Shown here: one piece after another, positions 9,287-18,877 of the stretch
Layout: the number at the start of each line of letters is the position of its first letter
Numbering within the stretch: the stretch's first letter is position 1
Assembly: GCF_003626975.1 (NCBI RefSeq)
Contig: NZ_CP032616.1
Location: forward strand, 744,001-808,000
Source of the DNA: Pseudomonas sp. DY-1
GTDB taxonomy: Bacteria; Pseudomonadota; Gammaproteobacteria; Pseudomonadales; Pseudomonadaceae
Length of the DNA stretch: 64,000 bases
Direction: 5' to 3'
The notes under the pieces: model-generated
Seen by the model: only the letters and a program-made list of their open reading frames with translations
What the model was told of the DNA's origin: nothing
Databases searched by the model: none
Position numbers and translations under genes: made by a program

Positions 9287-9287
9287 G

Positions 9288-10187
9288 ATGGATAACGAAT
9301 CAGCCGTTCAATCGCTTACCGACGTGATGGCAAAGTTCACCGCCTATATCGGCAAGCGCCTGCCGAAGGACGTCAAGGAAAAGACCGCAAAATTGCGCGC
9401 CGCGGAGACCAATTCCCTGGCCATCGAGATCTACGATTCGATGGCCGAGAACCAGGACTACGCGGACAAGCTCGACCGCCCGAGCTGCCAGGATACTGGT
9501 GTCATCCAGTACTTCATTGCCGCCGGCGCCCGGTTCCCGCTGTTGGGTGAACTCGAAAACATCCTGCAGAACGCGACCCTGGAAGCCACCAAGAAGGGAC
9601 CGCTGCGGCACAACGCCGTGGAGACCTTCGACGAGAAGAACACCGGCACCAACACCGGTTCGAAGATCCCGTGGCTGGACTGGGAAATCATCCCCGACGC
9701 CGACTATGCGCTGATCGACGTCTACATGGCCGGCGGCGGCTGCACCTTGCCGGGTTCGGCCAAGGTGCTGATGCCCGGACAGGGCTACGAAGGGGTGACC
9801 GAGTTCGTCTTCGACGTGATCACCTCGCGCGGCGTGAACGCCTGCCCGCCGCTACTGGTCGGCGTCGGCGTGTCCACTTCGGTGGAAACCGCGGCGCGCC
9901 TGTCCAAGCGGGCCATCCTGCGTCCGGTGGACTCCTCCCACCCGAACGCGAACGCCGCGATGATGGAAAGGCTCCTCGAGGAGGGCCTCAACGAGATCGG
10001 CATTGGTCCGCAGGGGTTGACCGGCAACAGCAGCGTAATGGGCGTCAACATCGAATCCTCGGCGCGTCACCCGTCGACCATTGGCGTGGCCGTCTCCACC
10101 GGTTGCTGGGCGCACCGTCGCGGCAAGATCCGCATCAATGCCGACCTGTCCTACGACATCCTCTCCCACGAAGGAGTAGTACTGTGA
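9288..10187 (+). CDS. ttdA: L(+)-tartrate dehydratase alpha subunit (class I fumarase family)
   Basis: 299 residues, close to E. coli TtdA. Conserved cysteines that would hold the [4Fe-4S] cluster are in [13 protein letters not shown] and [15 protein letters not shown] and [11 protein letters not shown] are also typical of the family. With TtdB it dehydrates L-tartrate to oxaloacetate. The ATG at 9288 behind GAGGAA is preferred over a GTG at 9273. The stop overlaps the ttdB GTG by four bases. A two-subunit fumarase or mesaconase is the main alternative, but the oxaloacetate decarboxylase next door favours tartrate. Confidence 0.88.
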   Translation: MDNESAVQSLTDVMAKFTAYIGKRLPKDVKEKTAKLRAAETNSLAIEIYDSMAENQDYADKLDRPSCQDTGVIQYFIAAGARFPLLGELENILQNATLEATKKGPLRHNAVETFDEKNTGTNTGSKIPWLDWEIIPDADYALIDVYMAGGGCTLPGSAKVLMPGQGYEGVTEFVFDVITSRGVNACPPLLVGVGVSTSVETAARLSKRAILRPVDSSHPNANAAMMERLLEEGLNEIGIGPQGLTGNSSVMGVNIESSARHPSTIGVAVSTGCWAHRRGKIRINADLSYDILSHEGVVL

Positions 10188-10792
10188 AAAAAGTCCTCTC
10201 GACCCCGATCAAGGATGAAGACCTCGCGGCCCTCAACGTCGGCGACGTGGTCTACCTGACCGGCCAGCTGGTGACCTGCCGCGACGTGGCGCACCGCCGA
10301 CTGATCGAGCTCAAGCGCGAACTGCCGGTCGACCTGCGCGGCGGGGCGATCTTCCACGCCGGTCCCATCGTCCGCAAGAAGGACGACGGCAGTTTCGAAA
10401 TGGTGTCCATCGGACCGACCACCAGCATGCGCATGGAGAAGTTCGAACGTCAGTTCATCGAGGAAACCGGCGTCAAGCTGATCATCGGCAAGGGCGGCAT
10501 GGGCCCGGAAACCACCGCCGGCTGCCTGGAGAACAAGGCTGTGCATGCGGTATTCCCCGGCGGTTGCGCGGTTCTTGCCGCGACCAAGGTGGAGGAAATC
10601 GAACGCGCGGAGTGGCAGGACCTGGGCATGCCGGAAACCCTCTGGGTGAACCGGGTCCGCGAGTTCGGCCCGCTGATCATCTCCATCGATACCAAGGGCA
10701 ACAACCTGTTCGAGCAGAACAAAGCGCGCTTCAACGAACGCAAGGGCGCTGTCATCGAGAAGATCAACAGCCAGGTGCGCTTCATCAAGTGA
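10184..10792 (+). CDS. ttdB: L(+)-tartrate dehydratase beta subunit
   Basis: 202 residues starting at GTG, overlapping ttdA by four bases (GTGA), which is a classic coupled pair. The C-terminal fumarase-type domain shows [20 protein letters not shown] and [10 protein letters not shown], which bind the dicarboxylate. The short stand-alone beta chain distinguishes the tartrate dehydratase type from fused class I fumarases. A perfect hairpin follows the stop at 10801. Confidence 0.88.
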   Translation: MKKVLSTPIKDEDLAALNVGDVVYLTGQLVTCRDVAHRRLIELKRELPVDLRGGAIFHAGPIVRKKDDGSFEMVSIGPTTSMRMEKFERQFIEETGVKLIIGKGGMGPETTAGCLENKAVHAVFPGGCAVLAATKVEEIERAEWQDLGMPETLWVNRVREFGPLIISIDTKGNNLFEQNKARFNERKGAVIEKINSQVRFIK

Positions 10793-10800
10793 CCTGGCCA

Positions 10801-10828
10801 GCGATCACGGCAGGGAAGCCGTGATCGC
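10801..10828 (+). terminator. Perfect 11-bp hairpin after ttdB
   Basis: Arms GCGATCACGGC and GCCGTGATCGC enclose a six-base loop nine bases after the ttdB stop. Only CCCCTT follows, so it is a weak intrinsic terminator or an mRNA 3'-end stabiliser. A direct repeat of CGGACATGCCTCCC follows around 10868-10895. Confidence 0.5.
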
Positions 10829-11055
10829 CCCCTTGCGGTGCAAGACGTGCTCCTTGCTCCCGTCTCCCGGACATGCCTCCCGGACATGCCTCCCGGCGGG
10901 TTTCCGCCATCTTCTGTCCGGGTAGTGGCGTTCTTTCCCCACTCCATCGCCGGGAATTCCCACCAGGTTCCCGAAATAGACGCACCACGAGCGTCGGGTA
11001 CAGGTCTTGCAATCATGAACGGCAAAGACCAGACAACGACTCAAGGGATAAGACC

Positions 11056-11922
11056 ATGCAGAAAGCCTGTCACCATGAGCTGCGCAACGCCTTCCGTGCC
11101 CTGCTTGCCAGTCCAGCCTGTTACCACACCGCATCGGTGTTCGATCCCTTGTCGGCACGCATCGCCGCGGACCTCGGTTTCGAGGTCGGCATCCTTGGCG
11201 GTTCGGTCGCATCCCTGCAGGTGCTCGCCGCACCGGACATCGCCCTGATCACCCTCAGCGAGTTCGCCGAGCAGGCCACTCGCATCGGCAGGGTGGCCCG
11301 CCTGCCAGTTATCGCCGACGCCGACCACGGCTATGGCAACGCGCTCAACGCGATGCGTACGGTGATTGAACTGGAGCGCGCCGGCGTCGCCGCGCTGACC
11401 CTCGAAGACACCCTGTTGCCGGCACAATTCGGCCGCAAGTCCTATGACCTGATCAGCGTCGAAGAGGGAATCGGCAAGCTGCGCGCAGCCCAGGAAGTCC
11501 GCGACGACCGCGCGCTGGCGATCATCGCCCGCACTCACGCCGGCGTGCAGCCGTTGGCCGACGTCATCCACCGCACCCGCGCTTACCAGGGCGCCGGCGC
11601 CGATGGCATTTGCCTGGTCGGTGTGAAGGACTTCGCTCATCTCGAGGCCATCGCCGAAGACCTGCGTGTGCCGCTGATGCTGGTCACCTACGGCAACCCG
11701 GAACTGCGCGACGACAGCCGACTGGCCGAGCTGGGTGTGCGCATCGTGGTGGACGGTCACGGTGCCTACTTCGCAGCGGTCAAAGCCACCTACGACAGCC
11801 TGCGCGAGCAGCGTGGCATCCCAATCGGCAACGGCCTCAATGCCTCGGAATTGGTAACCCGGTACACCTGCCCCGACGACTACATCGCCTGGGCGCGGGA
11901 GTTCATGAACGTCAAGGAATGA
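11056..11922 (+). CDS. Oxaloacetate decarboxylase (isocitrate lyase/PEP mutase superfamily)
   Basis: 288 residues. The Mg2+-binding segment [11 protein letters not shown] is present near residue 87, and [10 protein letters not shown] replaces the KKCGH catalytic loop of isocitrate lyases. This pattern belongs to the Pseudomonas PA4872-type oxaloacetate decarboxylase, which releases CO2 to give pyruvate. The ATG at 11056 follows AAGGGA and matches the family N-terminus; the frame is open upstream to 10873 without support. Located 263 bases after ttdB on the same strand, it completes a tartrate to oxaloacetate to pyruvate route. Confidence 0.87.
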   Translation: MQKACHHELRNAFRALLASPACYHTASVFDPLSARIAADLGFEVGILGGSVASLQVLAAPDIALITLSEFAEQATRIGRVARLPVIADADHGYGNALNAMRTVIELERAGVAALTLEDTLLPAQFGRKSYDLISVEEGIGKLRAAQEVRDDRALAIIARTHAGVQPLADVIHRTRAYQGAGADGICLVGVKDFAHLEAIAEDLRVPLMLVTYGNPELRDDSRLAELGVRIVVDGHGAYFAAVKATYDSLREQRGIPIGNGLNASELVTRYTCPDDYIAWAREFMNVKE

Positions 11923-11984
11923 TGCTGCAGCCTGACTGGCGATTGACATCGCCTCCACAGGCAATCTCGGCTCAGATCCGCAGG

Positions 11985-12007
11985 ATGGGTTGAGGTACGA
12001 AACCCAT
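11985..12007. repeat. Small intergenic palindrome
   Basis: ATGGGTT and AACCCAT arms flank GAGGTACGA in the convergent gap between the decarboxylase and the gene at 12092. It resembles a dispersed Pseudomonas intergenic repeat and may end transcription from both sides. Confidence 0.4.
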
Positions 12008-12091
12008 GCGGACCATGGTTGATGGTTTCTCACGTCCAACCCCGCCGCGCAGGGCCACGGATGCAGCGGCTGCATTCACGGCGATACCTCC

Positions 12092-12427
12092 TCATGCGTG
12101 TCCTCGTAACGAATTCAGAACCGCGTACAGCTTCTCCCGCACGGCTTCTGTGAACTGACTCGGTGGCCTAACGGCATTGGCTGGCAATGACTCTTCGCAA
12201 AAAATCGCAAATTCCTCCGCGATCTGTTCGCACAAGTTGCGCAGCTTTTCGGGCGTATCCCAGAGCGTTGGGTCTACGGCCGGCAGCACTATCATCTTGT
12301 GGCTGGCGAGGCTCTCGAACTGGAGGTTGATCGCCCCATCCTCCTGCCGTGTCACGATGCAGTGAAATCCCGGCATCAATTCTTCGAAAAGCACTTCAAT
12401 GCCCCGATTTTCGCTGGTGATGTTCAT
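12092..12427 (-). CDS. Conserved small hypothetical protein (111 aa)
   Basis: No function is recognised. The protein has no signal peptide or membrane helix and is rich in Glu and Leu, so it should be soluble. Its centre (LMPGFHCIV, then INLQFESLASHKMIVLPAV and EQIAEEF) lines up with the 88-residue protein encoded at 12927, which has LPGFEVLC, IEIRLRRIKSHESIRITGV and EQLLFEI. The two may be distant paralogues of one small Pseudomonas-type domain. The start follows a GAGGAGAACCC leader. Confidence 0.6.
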   Translation of the reverse strand: MNITSENRGIEVLFEELMPGFHCIVTRQEDGAINLQFESLASHKMIVLPAVDPTLWDTPEKLRNLCEQIAEEFAIFCEESLPANAVRPPSQFTEAVREKLYAVLNSLRGHA

Positions 12428-12478
12428 CGTGGGTTCTCCTCGACCCGGAAGGTGATCAGCGATCGCCGAGAGGGCAGG

Positions 12479-12724
12479 TCAGCAGTCGGGTGAACTGAAC
12501 ACCGGGCACCCATATTCATCGATGTGCAGCAGCTTGCTGAGCGCATCCTGGGCAGCCAGTGCCCCATCGGACCTGCGCTTGAAGTGAGTGCGGTAATAGA
12601 CCTGGTGGAGTTGGGGTTCGATATCGGGGTGATGCAGCTTGATGGCGATGAATGCCGGGACGTGATCACCGTTGAGGCGGGTTTCGGTCCAGGCAGCATG
12701 CCCGGGGAAGTCTCGTCGGTTCAT
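12479..12724 (-). CDS. Small hypothetical protein (81 aa)
   Basis: A strong AGGAGG site lies ten bases before the ATG, which is the main support for this short gene. The product is soluble, histidine-rich in the middle (HVPAFIAIKLHHPDIEPQLHQVYYRTHF) and has no recognised domain. It reads in the same direction as the gene at 12092, 51 bases away, and may share its transcript. Confidence 0.55.
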   Translation of the reverse strand: MNRRDFPGHAAWTETRLNGDHVPAFIAIKLHHPDIEPQLHQVYYRTHFKRRSDGALAAQDALSKLLHIDEYGCPVFSSPDC

Positions 12725-12926
12725 GGCGGCCTCCTGCTGGGGTGCAACTCAGACATTGCGGATGTCAAATATGAACCAGCAACCAGAATCCGGGATGAGG
12801 TATCGATGAATGGCGTGCCCTGGTACTCAGGCAGACGAACGGTCCGAAATTTACGGGAACGGCTGTCCATTACTACGTTGTCTAAGTATCCGTTTTGTCA
12901 GGCCGCTGGATAACACCGGAGGCACC

Positions 12927-13193
12927 ATGAAGCGCCTGCTTCAACAACGACTTCAAGATCAAGTGGATTCAGTCCTTCCCGGCTTCGAGGTCCTGTGCGA
13001 GTTCGGCCTGGGCCAGGTCATCGAGATCCGCCTGCGGCGAATCAAGTCGCACGAGTCGATACGCATAACGGGCGTACAGCTGGCCGACCTCCGTGGACCG
13101 GGCGCGCTTGATAGGACGGTCGAGCAGCTCCTGTTCGAGATTCAGGCAATTGTCGGCAATCTGCCTGCCCAGGACCCTGTAAGGACGGGGTAA
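12927..13193 (+). CDS. Small hypothetical protein (88 aa), possible paralogue of the 12092 product
   Basis: The ATG follows CCGGAGG at good spacing. The protein is soluble with a beta-rich centre and a C-terminal helix. It shares the pattern LPGF, SH.(S/M)I and EQ(L/I) with the protein at 12092 on the opposite strand. No function can be given. Confidence 0.55.
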   Translation: MKRLLQQRLQDQVDSVLPGFEVLCEFGLGQVIEIRLRRIKSHESIRITGVQLADLRGPGALDRTVEQLLFEIQAIVGNLPAQDPVRTG

Positions 13194-13262
13194 CGTGAAG
13201 CCCGGCGAGCAGGCCCTCATCGGCTCGTGACGACCTCCGCCTGATTTCAGAGGAGACGCAGC

Positions 13263-13655
13263 ATGGACCGATTCACCGGCGGCTGCCTCTGCGGCAACGT
13301 CCGAATCGTGGCGTCGGGGCGCCCGTACCGGGTTGGCCTTTGTCACTGCCTCGACTGCCGCAAGCATCACGGGGCTCTTTTCAACGCCTGCGCGGTGTTT
13401 CCTCAGGATGCCGTGACGATCGAGGGCGAAACTCAAGACTACGCTGGTCGATTTTTCTGTCCCCGCTGCGGCTCGTCCGTTTTCGCCCGTACCGCAGACG
13501 AAATCGAAGTGAACCTCGGCGCCCTGGATGCTCCAGGCCAACTGATGCCGACCTACGAAAGCTGGGTTGTGCGTCGCGAGTCCTGGTTGCCGCCGTTCCC
13601 GCTCGCAAGGCGCTACGAGCATGATCGTGATTCGACGGGGCGCCTTGAGGGGTAG
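13263..13655 (+). CDS. GFA/CENP-V family zinc protein
   Basis: 130 residues. Zinc-binding cysteines occur as GGCLCGNVR (residues 6-14), CHCLDCRKHHG and FFCPRCGSS, the standard pattern of the glutathione-dependent formaldehyde-activating (GFA) family. Most members have no proven formaldehyde activity, so the call is the fold only. The ATG follows GAGGAGACGCAGC. It stands alone between small hypothetical genes and a convergent GNAT. Confidence 0.85.
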   Translation: MDRFTGGCLCGNVRIVASGRPYRVGLCHCLDCRKHHGALFNACAVFPQDAVTIEGETQDYAGRFFCPRCGSSVFARTADEIEVNLGALDAPGQLMPTYESWVVRRESWLPPFPLARRYEHDRDSTGRLEG

Positions 13656-13683
13656 GCAGGAACGTTGCGTTCGAGCAGACGAG

Positions 13684-14175
13684 TCAGCCGATGGCCTTGG
13701 CCATTTCAGTGGTGGCGGCCCAGCCCAGCTCTTCATAGACCGGCTTGCCTGCATCGGTCGCGTGCAGCACGGCGAAGCTCAATCCGCGCTGGGCGAACTC
13801 CGCTTCCGCCAACTTCATCAGGGACGAAGCCAGGCCGCGGCGCCGATAGGCAGGTTCGACGAACACATTCAGCACATAGCCGCGCTGGTCCAGGTTCGGA
13901 TGGGCCGGGTGGGGTGGCCAGTCGATACTCATGAGGCCTATCGCCGCCACGGGCTGTCCACCGTCCATCAATGCAAAACCATAGTAACGGCCATCGACCA
14001 GGCGCTGATGTAACCAGGGGCGGAAGTGCTCGGTCATCACCCGCAACTCCGGAGGAACTCCGCCTGCCTCGAGGAACATGGTTTCGCGATGCCGGCAGAT
14101 CATCGGAAGGTCATCCGGCTCCAGCCGACGCACCTTAAAACCTGAAAAGTCGATGTCATCGAGCATCTCTTTCAT
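13684..14175 (-). CDS. GNAT-family N-acetyltransferase
   Basis: About 163 residues from the ATG at 14175. The acetyl-CoA loop is VEPAYRRRGLASSLMKLAEAE, preceded by the strand LNVFVEP; the C-terminal HATDAGKPVYEELGW is typical. The frame stays open to 14295, but that extension has no homology-like character and nearly reaches pqqF, so the shorter start is chosen. The ribosome-binding site is weak (CCAGG). The substrate is unknown. Confidence 0.75.
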   Translation of the reverse strand: MKEMLDDIDFSGFKVRRLEPDDLPMICRHRETMFLEAGGVPPELRVMTEHFRPWLHQRLVDGRYYGFALMDGGQPVAAIGLMSIDWPPHPAHPNLDQRGYVLNVFVEPAYRRRGLASSLMKLAEAEFAQRGLSFAVLHATDAGKPVYEELGWAATTEMAKAIG

Positions 14176-14269
14176 CGCCTGGAACCGTTCGGAGTGGTCG
14201 ATGCTAAGGCGGTGACAAGGTGCGTGATAGGTGCAGATCCAAACGAAATTCGCCATACAGAAATTCGAT

Positions 14270-16711
14270 TCAGCCGCGCGAAGGGACGCCCTCAACCGGC
14301 TTGCTGCTTGCCATGCAGATCCACTCGTTCCTGGCTTGCCGCAGATCCTCCAGCCCGTGCAGCAGATCGGTTGTGCTCAACAGCGACATGGCATCGCGCA
14401 GATGTTGCAGGCCGAGCGCCTGGCCGCTTTTGCAGGCTTGCCATTGCTGTTCGGCGGCCTGGCGAGGATCGTCGAATTGCGTACCGAGTTGGGCAATGCC
14501 ATTTCGCAGCGTCAGTGGCTTCAGCTTTGACAAGAACCCTGGAAAGTCTGCGAGAAATTGCTCGATGAATCGGCGCAACTCCTCTGGTGGGGTAGAAGGC
14601 GACTGGAGCCCGAAGAGGATGCCGGGCCGTCCACCGACGCGCCGATAGCCTGACAGGACGCCATAGCCCAGTTGCAGCTCGGTGCGCATGCGCTGAAAGA
14701 AGGCGGGCTCGATCAGCTGCGCAAGTGCACGCCAGATGGCCTCGGTGAGCGTGTCCTCACCGGGTTGGGCACAGAACAGCAGGAGTGCGTGTTGCGGGTC
14801 GGCCGTTTCGAATCGAGTCCAGGGCAGTTCGGCGGGGTTTCGTCCATTCGAAGGCAGGGGACCGAATGCCCGGCCGGGTAGCGCACGGGTCTGAGCGACT
14901 ACCTGAGCCTGGGTCCGGGCATCCAGCCCGAATGCGAGGCCATCCCAGTTGGCCGATCGCCAGAAGTCATCCCAGGCGGACTCCAGCGCTTCAGCGGAAA
15001 ATGGCTCGCAATCCGCCTCTGCGCCCTGATCCAGGCGGTAGAACATTTGCTGGATGAGGATGCCGCTGGATTGCCTCGCGCGGGACGATACGGACGGCGG
15101 CGTCGGCATGACCTCGAGTTGTTCGAGTGCCGCCTGCAGTGCTGATGGAATCACGCGAGCGATTCCAATGAATGCAATCTCCCAATCCGTTTGCAGATGG
15201 GTCAGGCGGATTTCCAGACCGGCTTGCCGCGCTTCATCAATCATAGCGGCCAGCTTCGTGCGCAACATGGCAAACAAACGGTGCTGCGTGGGTCTGGCCG
15301 AGGCTGCGCGCCAACGCAGGAAGAGGGCGCCCTGGCCACTGGGGCTGGGTGGTTCGGGGGCAAGCTGCAGACCCCCAGGGTGAGGTGGTTGGTCGGGTGC
15401 AACGTCAGGCCATCGCTCCTCGCCCAGGAAGCGGTTTGTGGGCGGGAGTTGCCAATGTTGGGGCGCGGGCGAGCTGGCCGCGCGTGGATGGCCGCCGCGC
15501 AGATGCACCAGCTGCGCAGGCTGCAGTTGGGCCAGCACGGCGGGGAGGGCGGCAAGCATTTTTCGGCCTGATCCGGGCCATTGCCGGTCGTTGCACAACC
15601 AGTGTCGGGCCAGTGCCAATGGCCGCATGGTTTCCAGCTGGCGCAGTTGCACGCGAGCGTACTCGTCATGCAAGGCGTCCTTGTCCTGCACGCCGGCAAA
15701 GAACTCCAGCCAGCTGAACAGCAGGGCGATGGCATCCGGCTGATCGGCAGATGGCGGGCAGGCCAGTTGCAGGTCGAGTTGAAGGATGGCCTGCCGTTCT
15801 CCGACCTTGGACAGCTTGATGTTCAGCCGCTCTGCGATCCCTGCGTCGCGGAGATGGCCGAACCAGCTGCCAGGCCCCTCGTGGGCCAGCCAGAAGGCGA
15901 TGAAGTCGAGGGTCAGTTCGGCGTCTCGCGGCAGGCTGTCGAGGACGAAGGCCAGGCTCAGCTCGGAATCGGAGGGCGCGGGCGCAAGGCCGTTCCGAAG
16001 GGGGAAGAGGGCGGGCGGAGACGCTCGTCTCAGCAGCGGGGCGCTGCCGAGCTGTGCTGCATGGCGCTGCGCCAGCCAGTGCAGTTCATGGAGCGGCTGC
16101 GGGCCCGCCAGCACCAGGGTCTTCTGGCCGGTTCGATAGAACTGGCGGTGGTGTTCGTGCAGTGCTGCCTGGAAGGCCGGCTGGCGAATCGGCAGGCTGT
16201 AGCGATTGCCGGCATGGAAGCGGGCGCAAGGATGGTTCCGCGGCAGACTGGCCGCCAGTGGCAGGGCGCTACGCCCGTCGGCGTGTGTCCAGGCGAGGAA
16301 CTCGGCATGCAGCACCTCGCGCTCCCTTTCCTGGCTCTGCAGCGCTAACGATGGCGCGGCGATCATGTCGCATAGGCGCGCCAAGCCGCCGTCGAAGGCG
16401 CTGCGCGGCAGCTCGAAGAAAAAGTCGGTATGACGTTCGCGGGTGGTCGCGTTGACGTCGCCGCCCTGGGCCAGGACGAATGGAATCAGGCCCTGTCCCA
16501 AGGGGAAGCTGGCACTGCCGAGGAAGACCAGGTGTTCGAGGAAGTGCGCCAGGCCGGGAAAGGCCTGGGGAGCATCATGGCTGCCCGCATGTATCCGCAG
16601 GGCCGCAGCGGCCCTGCCTAGGCCAGGCTGGTGGAGCAGGACCAGTTCCAGGCCATTGTCCAGGCGGGTGCGCAAGGGGCTGGGTCCGGGGGCGGCGAGT
16701 CGGCTGTTCAT
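14270..16711 (-). CDS. pqqF: PqqF, M16-family zinc metalloprotease for PQQ precursor processing
   Basis: 813 residues. The inverted zinc motif HFLEH is at residues 56-60 with the third ligand glutamate in EREREVLHAEF about 70 residues later. The second half carries the inactive M16 repeat. PqqF, usually with a partner, cuts the cross-linked Glu-Tyr out of PqqA. The ATG at 16711 lies four bases after the pqqE stop; an ATG at 16744 would overlap pqqE. Having pqqF last (ABCDEF) resembles the Klebsiella order, whereas many pseudomonads carry pqqF upstream of pqqA. Confidence 0.9.
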   Translation of the reverse strand: MNSRLAAPGPSPLRTRLDNGLELVLLHQPGLGRAAAALRIHAGSHDAPQAFPGLAHFLEHLVFLGSASFPLGQGLIPFVLAQGGDVNATTRERHTDFFFELPRSAFDGGLARLCDMIAAPSLALQSQEREREVLHAEFLAWTHADGRSALPLAASLPRNHPCARFHAGNRYSLPIRQPAFQAALHEHHRQFYRTGQKTLVLAGPQPLHELHWLAQRHAAQLGSAPLLRRASPPALFPLRNGLAPAPSDSELSLAFVLDSLPRDAELTLDFIAFWLAHEGPGSWFGHLRDAGIAERLNIKLSKVGERQAILQLDLQLACPPSADQPDAIALLFSWLEFFAGVQDKDALHDEYARVQLRQLETMRPLALARHWLCNDRQWPGSGRKMLAALPAVLAQLQPAQLVHLRGGHPRAASSPAPQHWQLPPTNRFLGEERWPDVAPDQPPHPGGLQLAPEPPSPSGQGALFLRWRAASARPTQHRLFAMLRTKLAAMIDEARQAGLEIRLTHLQTDWEIAFIGIARVIPSALQAALEQLEVMPTPPSVSSRARQSSGILIQQMFYRLDQGAEADCEPFSAEALESAWDDFWRSANWDGLAFGLDARTQAQVVAQTRALPGRAFGPLPSNGRNPAELPWTRFETADPQHALLLFCAQPGEDTLTEAIWRALAQLIEPAFFQRMRTELQLGYGVLSGYRRVGGRPGILFGLQSPSTPPEELRRFIEQFLADFPGFLSKLKPLTLRNGIAQLGTQFDDPRQAAEQQWQACKSGQALGLQHLRDAMSLLSTTDLLHGLEDLRQARNEWICMASSKPVEGVPSRG

Positions 16712-16715
16712 GATC

Positions 16716-17867
16716 TCAGCGGCTCGTCGCGATGAGCCGGGCATTCTTCTCGTTGCGATAGGTCAGTTGTTCCGGCGGCTTGGCGGCATGCTCCGCTTCT
16801 TCCCGGGCCGCCAGTATCTGGCCGTGGTGTGCCGACTTGGCGCAGACCGGGTCGGCGTTGCTGGCGTCGCCGGTGAGCAGGAAGGCCTGGCAGCGGCAAC
16901 CGCCGAAGTCCTTTTCCTTCTCGTCGCAGGAGCGGCACGGCTCGGGCATCCAGTCGTAGCCACGGAAACGGTTGAAACCGAAGGACTCGTACCAGATATG
17001 CCGCAGCGAGTGCTCGCGCACATTCGGGAACTGCACCGGCAACTGGCGGGCGCTGTGGCACGGCAGCGCGGTGCCATCCGGGGTGATGTCGAGGAACAGG
17101 CTGCCCCAGCCGTTCATGCAGGCCTTGGGGCGTTCCTCGTAGTAGTCCGGGGTGACGAAGATCAGCTTGCACGGGTGCTTCTCGGCGGCGAGCTTGTCCC
17201 GGTACTCATTGGTGATGCGCTCGGCCCGTTCCAGCTGGGCGCGGGTCGGCAGCAACCCGGCGCGGTTCAGCTCGGCCCAGCCGTAGAACTGGCAGGTGGC
17301 GAGTTCGACGAAGTCCGCCTCCAGCTCCAGGCACAGTTCGATGATCCGTTCGATGCTGTCGATGTTGTGCCGGTGGATGACGAAGTTCAGCACCATCGGG
17401 TAGCCCTGGGCCTTCACCGCGCGGGCCATGGCCAGCTTCTGGGCGAAGGCCTTGCGCGAGCCGGCCAGCAGGTTGTTCACCTCCTCGTCGGCGGCCTGGA
17501 AGCTGACCTGGATATGGTCCAGCCCGGCGTCCTTGAAGGCGGCAATGCGCGCCTCAGTGAGGCCGATGCCGGAGGTGATCAGGTTGGTGTAGTAGCCCAG
17601 CTCCCGCGCGGCGTGGATCAACTCTTCCAGGTCCTGGCGCACCAGCGGCTCGCCACCGGAGAAGCCGAGTTGCGCCGCGCCCAGCTCACGGCCCTGGCGG
17701 AACACCTCGATCCACTGGGCGGTCGTCAGTTCCTCGCCCTGTTTCGCGAAGTCCAGGGGGTTCGAGCAGTACGGGCACTGCAGCGGGCAGCGATACGTCA
17801 GCTCGGCCAGCAGCCAGAGCGGCAGGCCGATATTGTGCTCAGCGGAGCTGGATCCAGAACTTTTCAC
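16716..17867 (-). CDS. pqqE: PqqE, radical-SAM enzyme that cross-links PqqA
   Basis: 383 residues. The radical-SAM cysteines are C27, C31 and C34 (CPLQCPYC), followed by a C-terminal SPASM domain with CMNGWGS, CHSAR and [17 protein letters not shown] for auxiliary clusters. It forms the Glu-Tyr carbon-carbon bond in PqqA bound to PqqD. The chosen start is a GTG at 17867 with GGAGG six bases upstream; it lies inside pqqD and gives a 29-base overlap. An in-frame ATG at 17915 lies deeper in pqqD without support. Confidence 0.93.
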   Translation of the reverse strand: MKSSGSSSAEHNIGLPLWLLAELTYRCPLQCPYCSNPLDFAKQGEELTTAQWIEVFRQGRELGAAQLGFSGGEPLVRQDLEELIHAARELGYYTNLITSGIGLTEARIAAFKDAGLDHIQVSFQAADEEVNNLLAGSRKAFAQKLAMARAVKAQGYPMVLNFVIHRHNIDSIERIIELCLELEADFVELATCQFYGWAELNRAGLLPTRAQLERAERITNEYRDKLAAEKHPCKLIFVTPDYYEERPKACMNGWGSLFLDITPDGTALPCHSARQLPVQFPNVREHSLRHIWYESFGFNRFRGYDWMPEPCRSCDEKEKDFGGCRCQAFLLTGDASNADPVCAKSAHHGQILAAREEAEHAAKPPEQLTYRNEKNARLIATSR

Positions 17868-18117
17868 TGGCGACCTCCATGAACTGCACGACGTCATCCG
17901 CCAGGTCCGGCGCATCCGGATACTGTGCGCTCAGGTTGCGAATGATCGAGTCGACATCGCGTTGACCGTCGATCTGCGTGGCAATGGCACCGGCACTTTC
18001 GTTGAGGCGGATCATCCCTTCCGGGTAAAGCAGCACATGGCAGTTCTGCGCCGGCTCCCACTGCAAACGATAGCCACGGCGAAACTGCGGGATCTGATGG
18101 ATATCGAACTCGCTCAC
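17839..18117 (-). CDS. pqqD: PqqD, peptide chaperone
   Basis: 92 residues, normal for PqqD. It begins near [10 protein letters not shown] and contains [17 protein letters not shown], the strand that pairs with the PqqA peptide. It presents PqqA to PqqE. It overlaps pqqC by four bases and its end contains the ribosome-binding site of pqqE, so the three genes are tightly coupled. Confidence 0.93.
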   Translation of the reverse strand: MSEFDIHQIPQFRRGYRLQWEPAQNCHVLLYPEGMIRLNESAGAIATQIDGQRDVDSIIRNLSAQYPDAPDLADDVVQFMEVASEKFWIQLR

Positions 18118-18866
18118 AGGGCAATCCCCCGGTGCCAGACCCGCTCACGGGTCACCGTGTGGTAAGGCGGACGGTCCAGTTCGTAGGCCATGCTCATCGC
18201 ATCGAGCATGCTCCAGAGCACGTCCAGCTTGAATTGCAGGATCTCCAGCATGCGTTGCTGGGCTTCCCAGGTGCGGTAATGCTCGAGGGTGATGCGCAGG
18301 CCGTGCTCGACATCGCGACGCGCCTCCTTCAGGCGCTTTCTGAAGTAGTCGTAGCCAGTCGGGTCGATCCAGGGATAGTGCTGCGGCCAGCTGTCCAGCC
18401 GCGACTGGTGGATCTGCGGCGCGAACAGCTCGGTCAGCGAACTGCTGGCCGCTTCCTGCCAATTGGCGCGACGGGCGAAGTTGACGTAGGCGTCCACCGC
18501 GAAACGCACCCCCGGCAACACCAGCTCCTGGGACAGCACCTGCCCGCGGTCGAGGCCCACCGCCTCGGCCAGGCGCAGCCAGGCCTCGATGCCACCTTCC
18601 TCGCCGGGCGCGCCATCGTGGTCCTGGATGCGCTGGATCCATTCGCGGCGGGTATCGCGGTCCGGGCAGTTGGCCATGATGGCGGCGTCCTTCAGCGGGA
18701 TGCACACCTGGTAGTAGAAGCGGTTGGCCACCCAGCCCTGGATCTGCGCGCGGCTCGCACGGCCTTCGTACATCGCCCGGTGGTACGGGTGGTGGATGTG
18801 GTAACAGGCACCCTTGGCGCGCAGGGCCTGCTCGAACTCGGCGGGGCTCATGGCTGGCTGGTTCAT
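18114..18866 (-). CDS. pqqC: PqqC, pyrroloquinoline-quinone synthase
   Basis: 250 residues, matching the family. HIHHPYH and [22 protein letters not shown] in the first third and [18 protein letters not shown] in the middle are hallmark segments of the all-helical enzyme. It performs the last ring closure and eight-electron oxidation without a metal. It overlaps pqqD by four bases and follows pqqB by eleven. Confidence 0.95.
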   Translation of the reverse strand: MNQPAMSPAEFEQALRAKGACYHIHHPYHRAMYEGRASRAQIQGWVANRFYYQVCIPLKDAAIMANCPDRDTRREWIQRIQDHDGAPGEEGGIEAWLRLAEAVGLDRGQVLSQELVLPGVRFAVDAYVNFARRANWQEAASSSLTELFAPQIHQSRLDSWPQHYPWIDPTGYDYFRKRLKEARRDVEHGLRITLEHYRTWEAQQRMLEILQFKLDVLWSMLDAMSMAYELDRPPYHTVTRERVWHRGIAL

Positions 18867-18877
18867 CTCGGGCTCCC

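Noticed and set aside
17868..17915. ATG-initiated longer pqqE
   Set aside because: No ribosome-binding site and deeper overlap with pqqD; GTG 17867 has GGAGG at ideal spacing.
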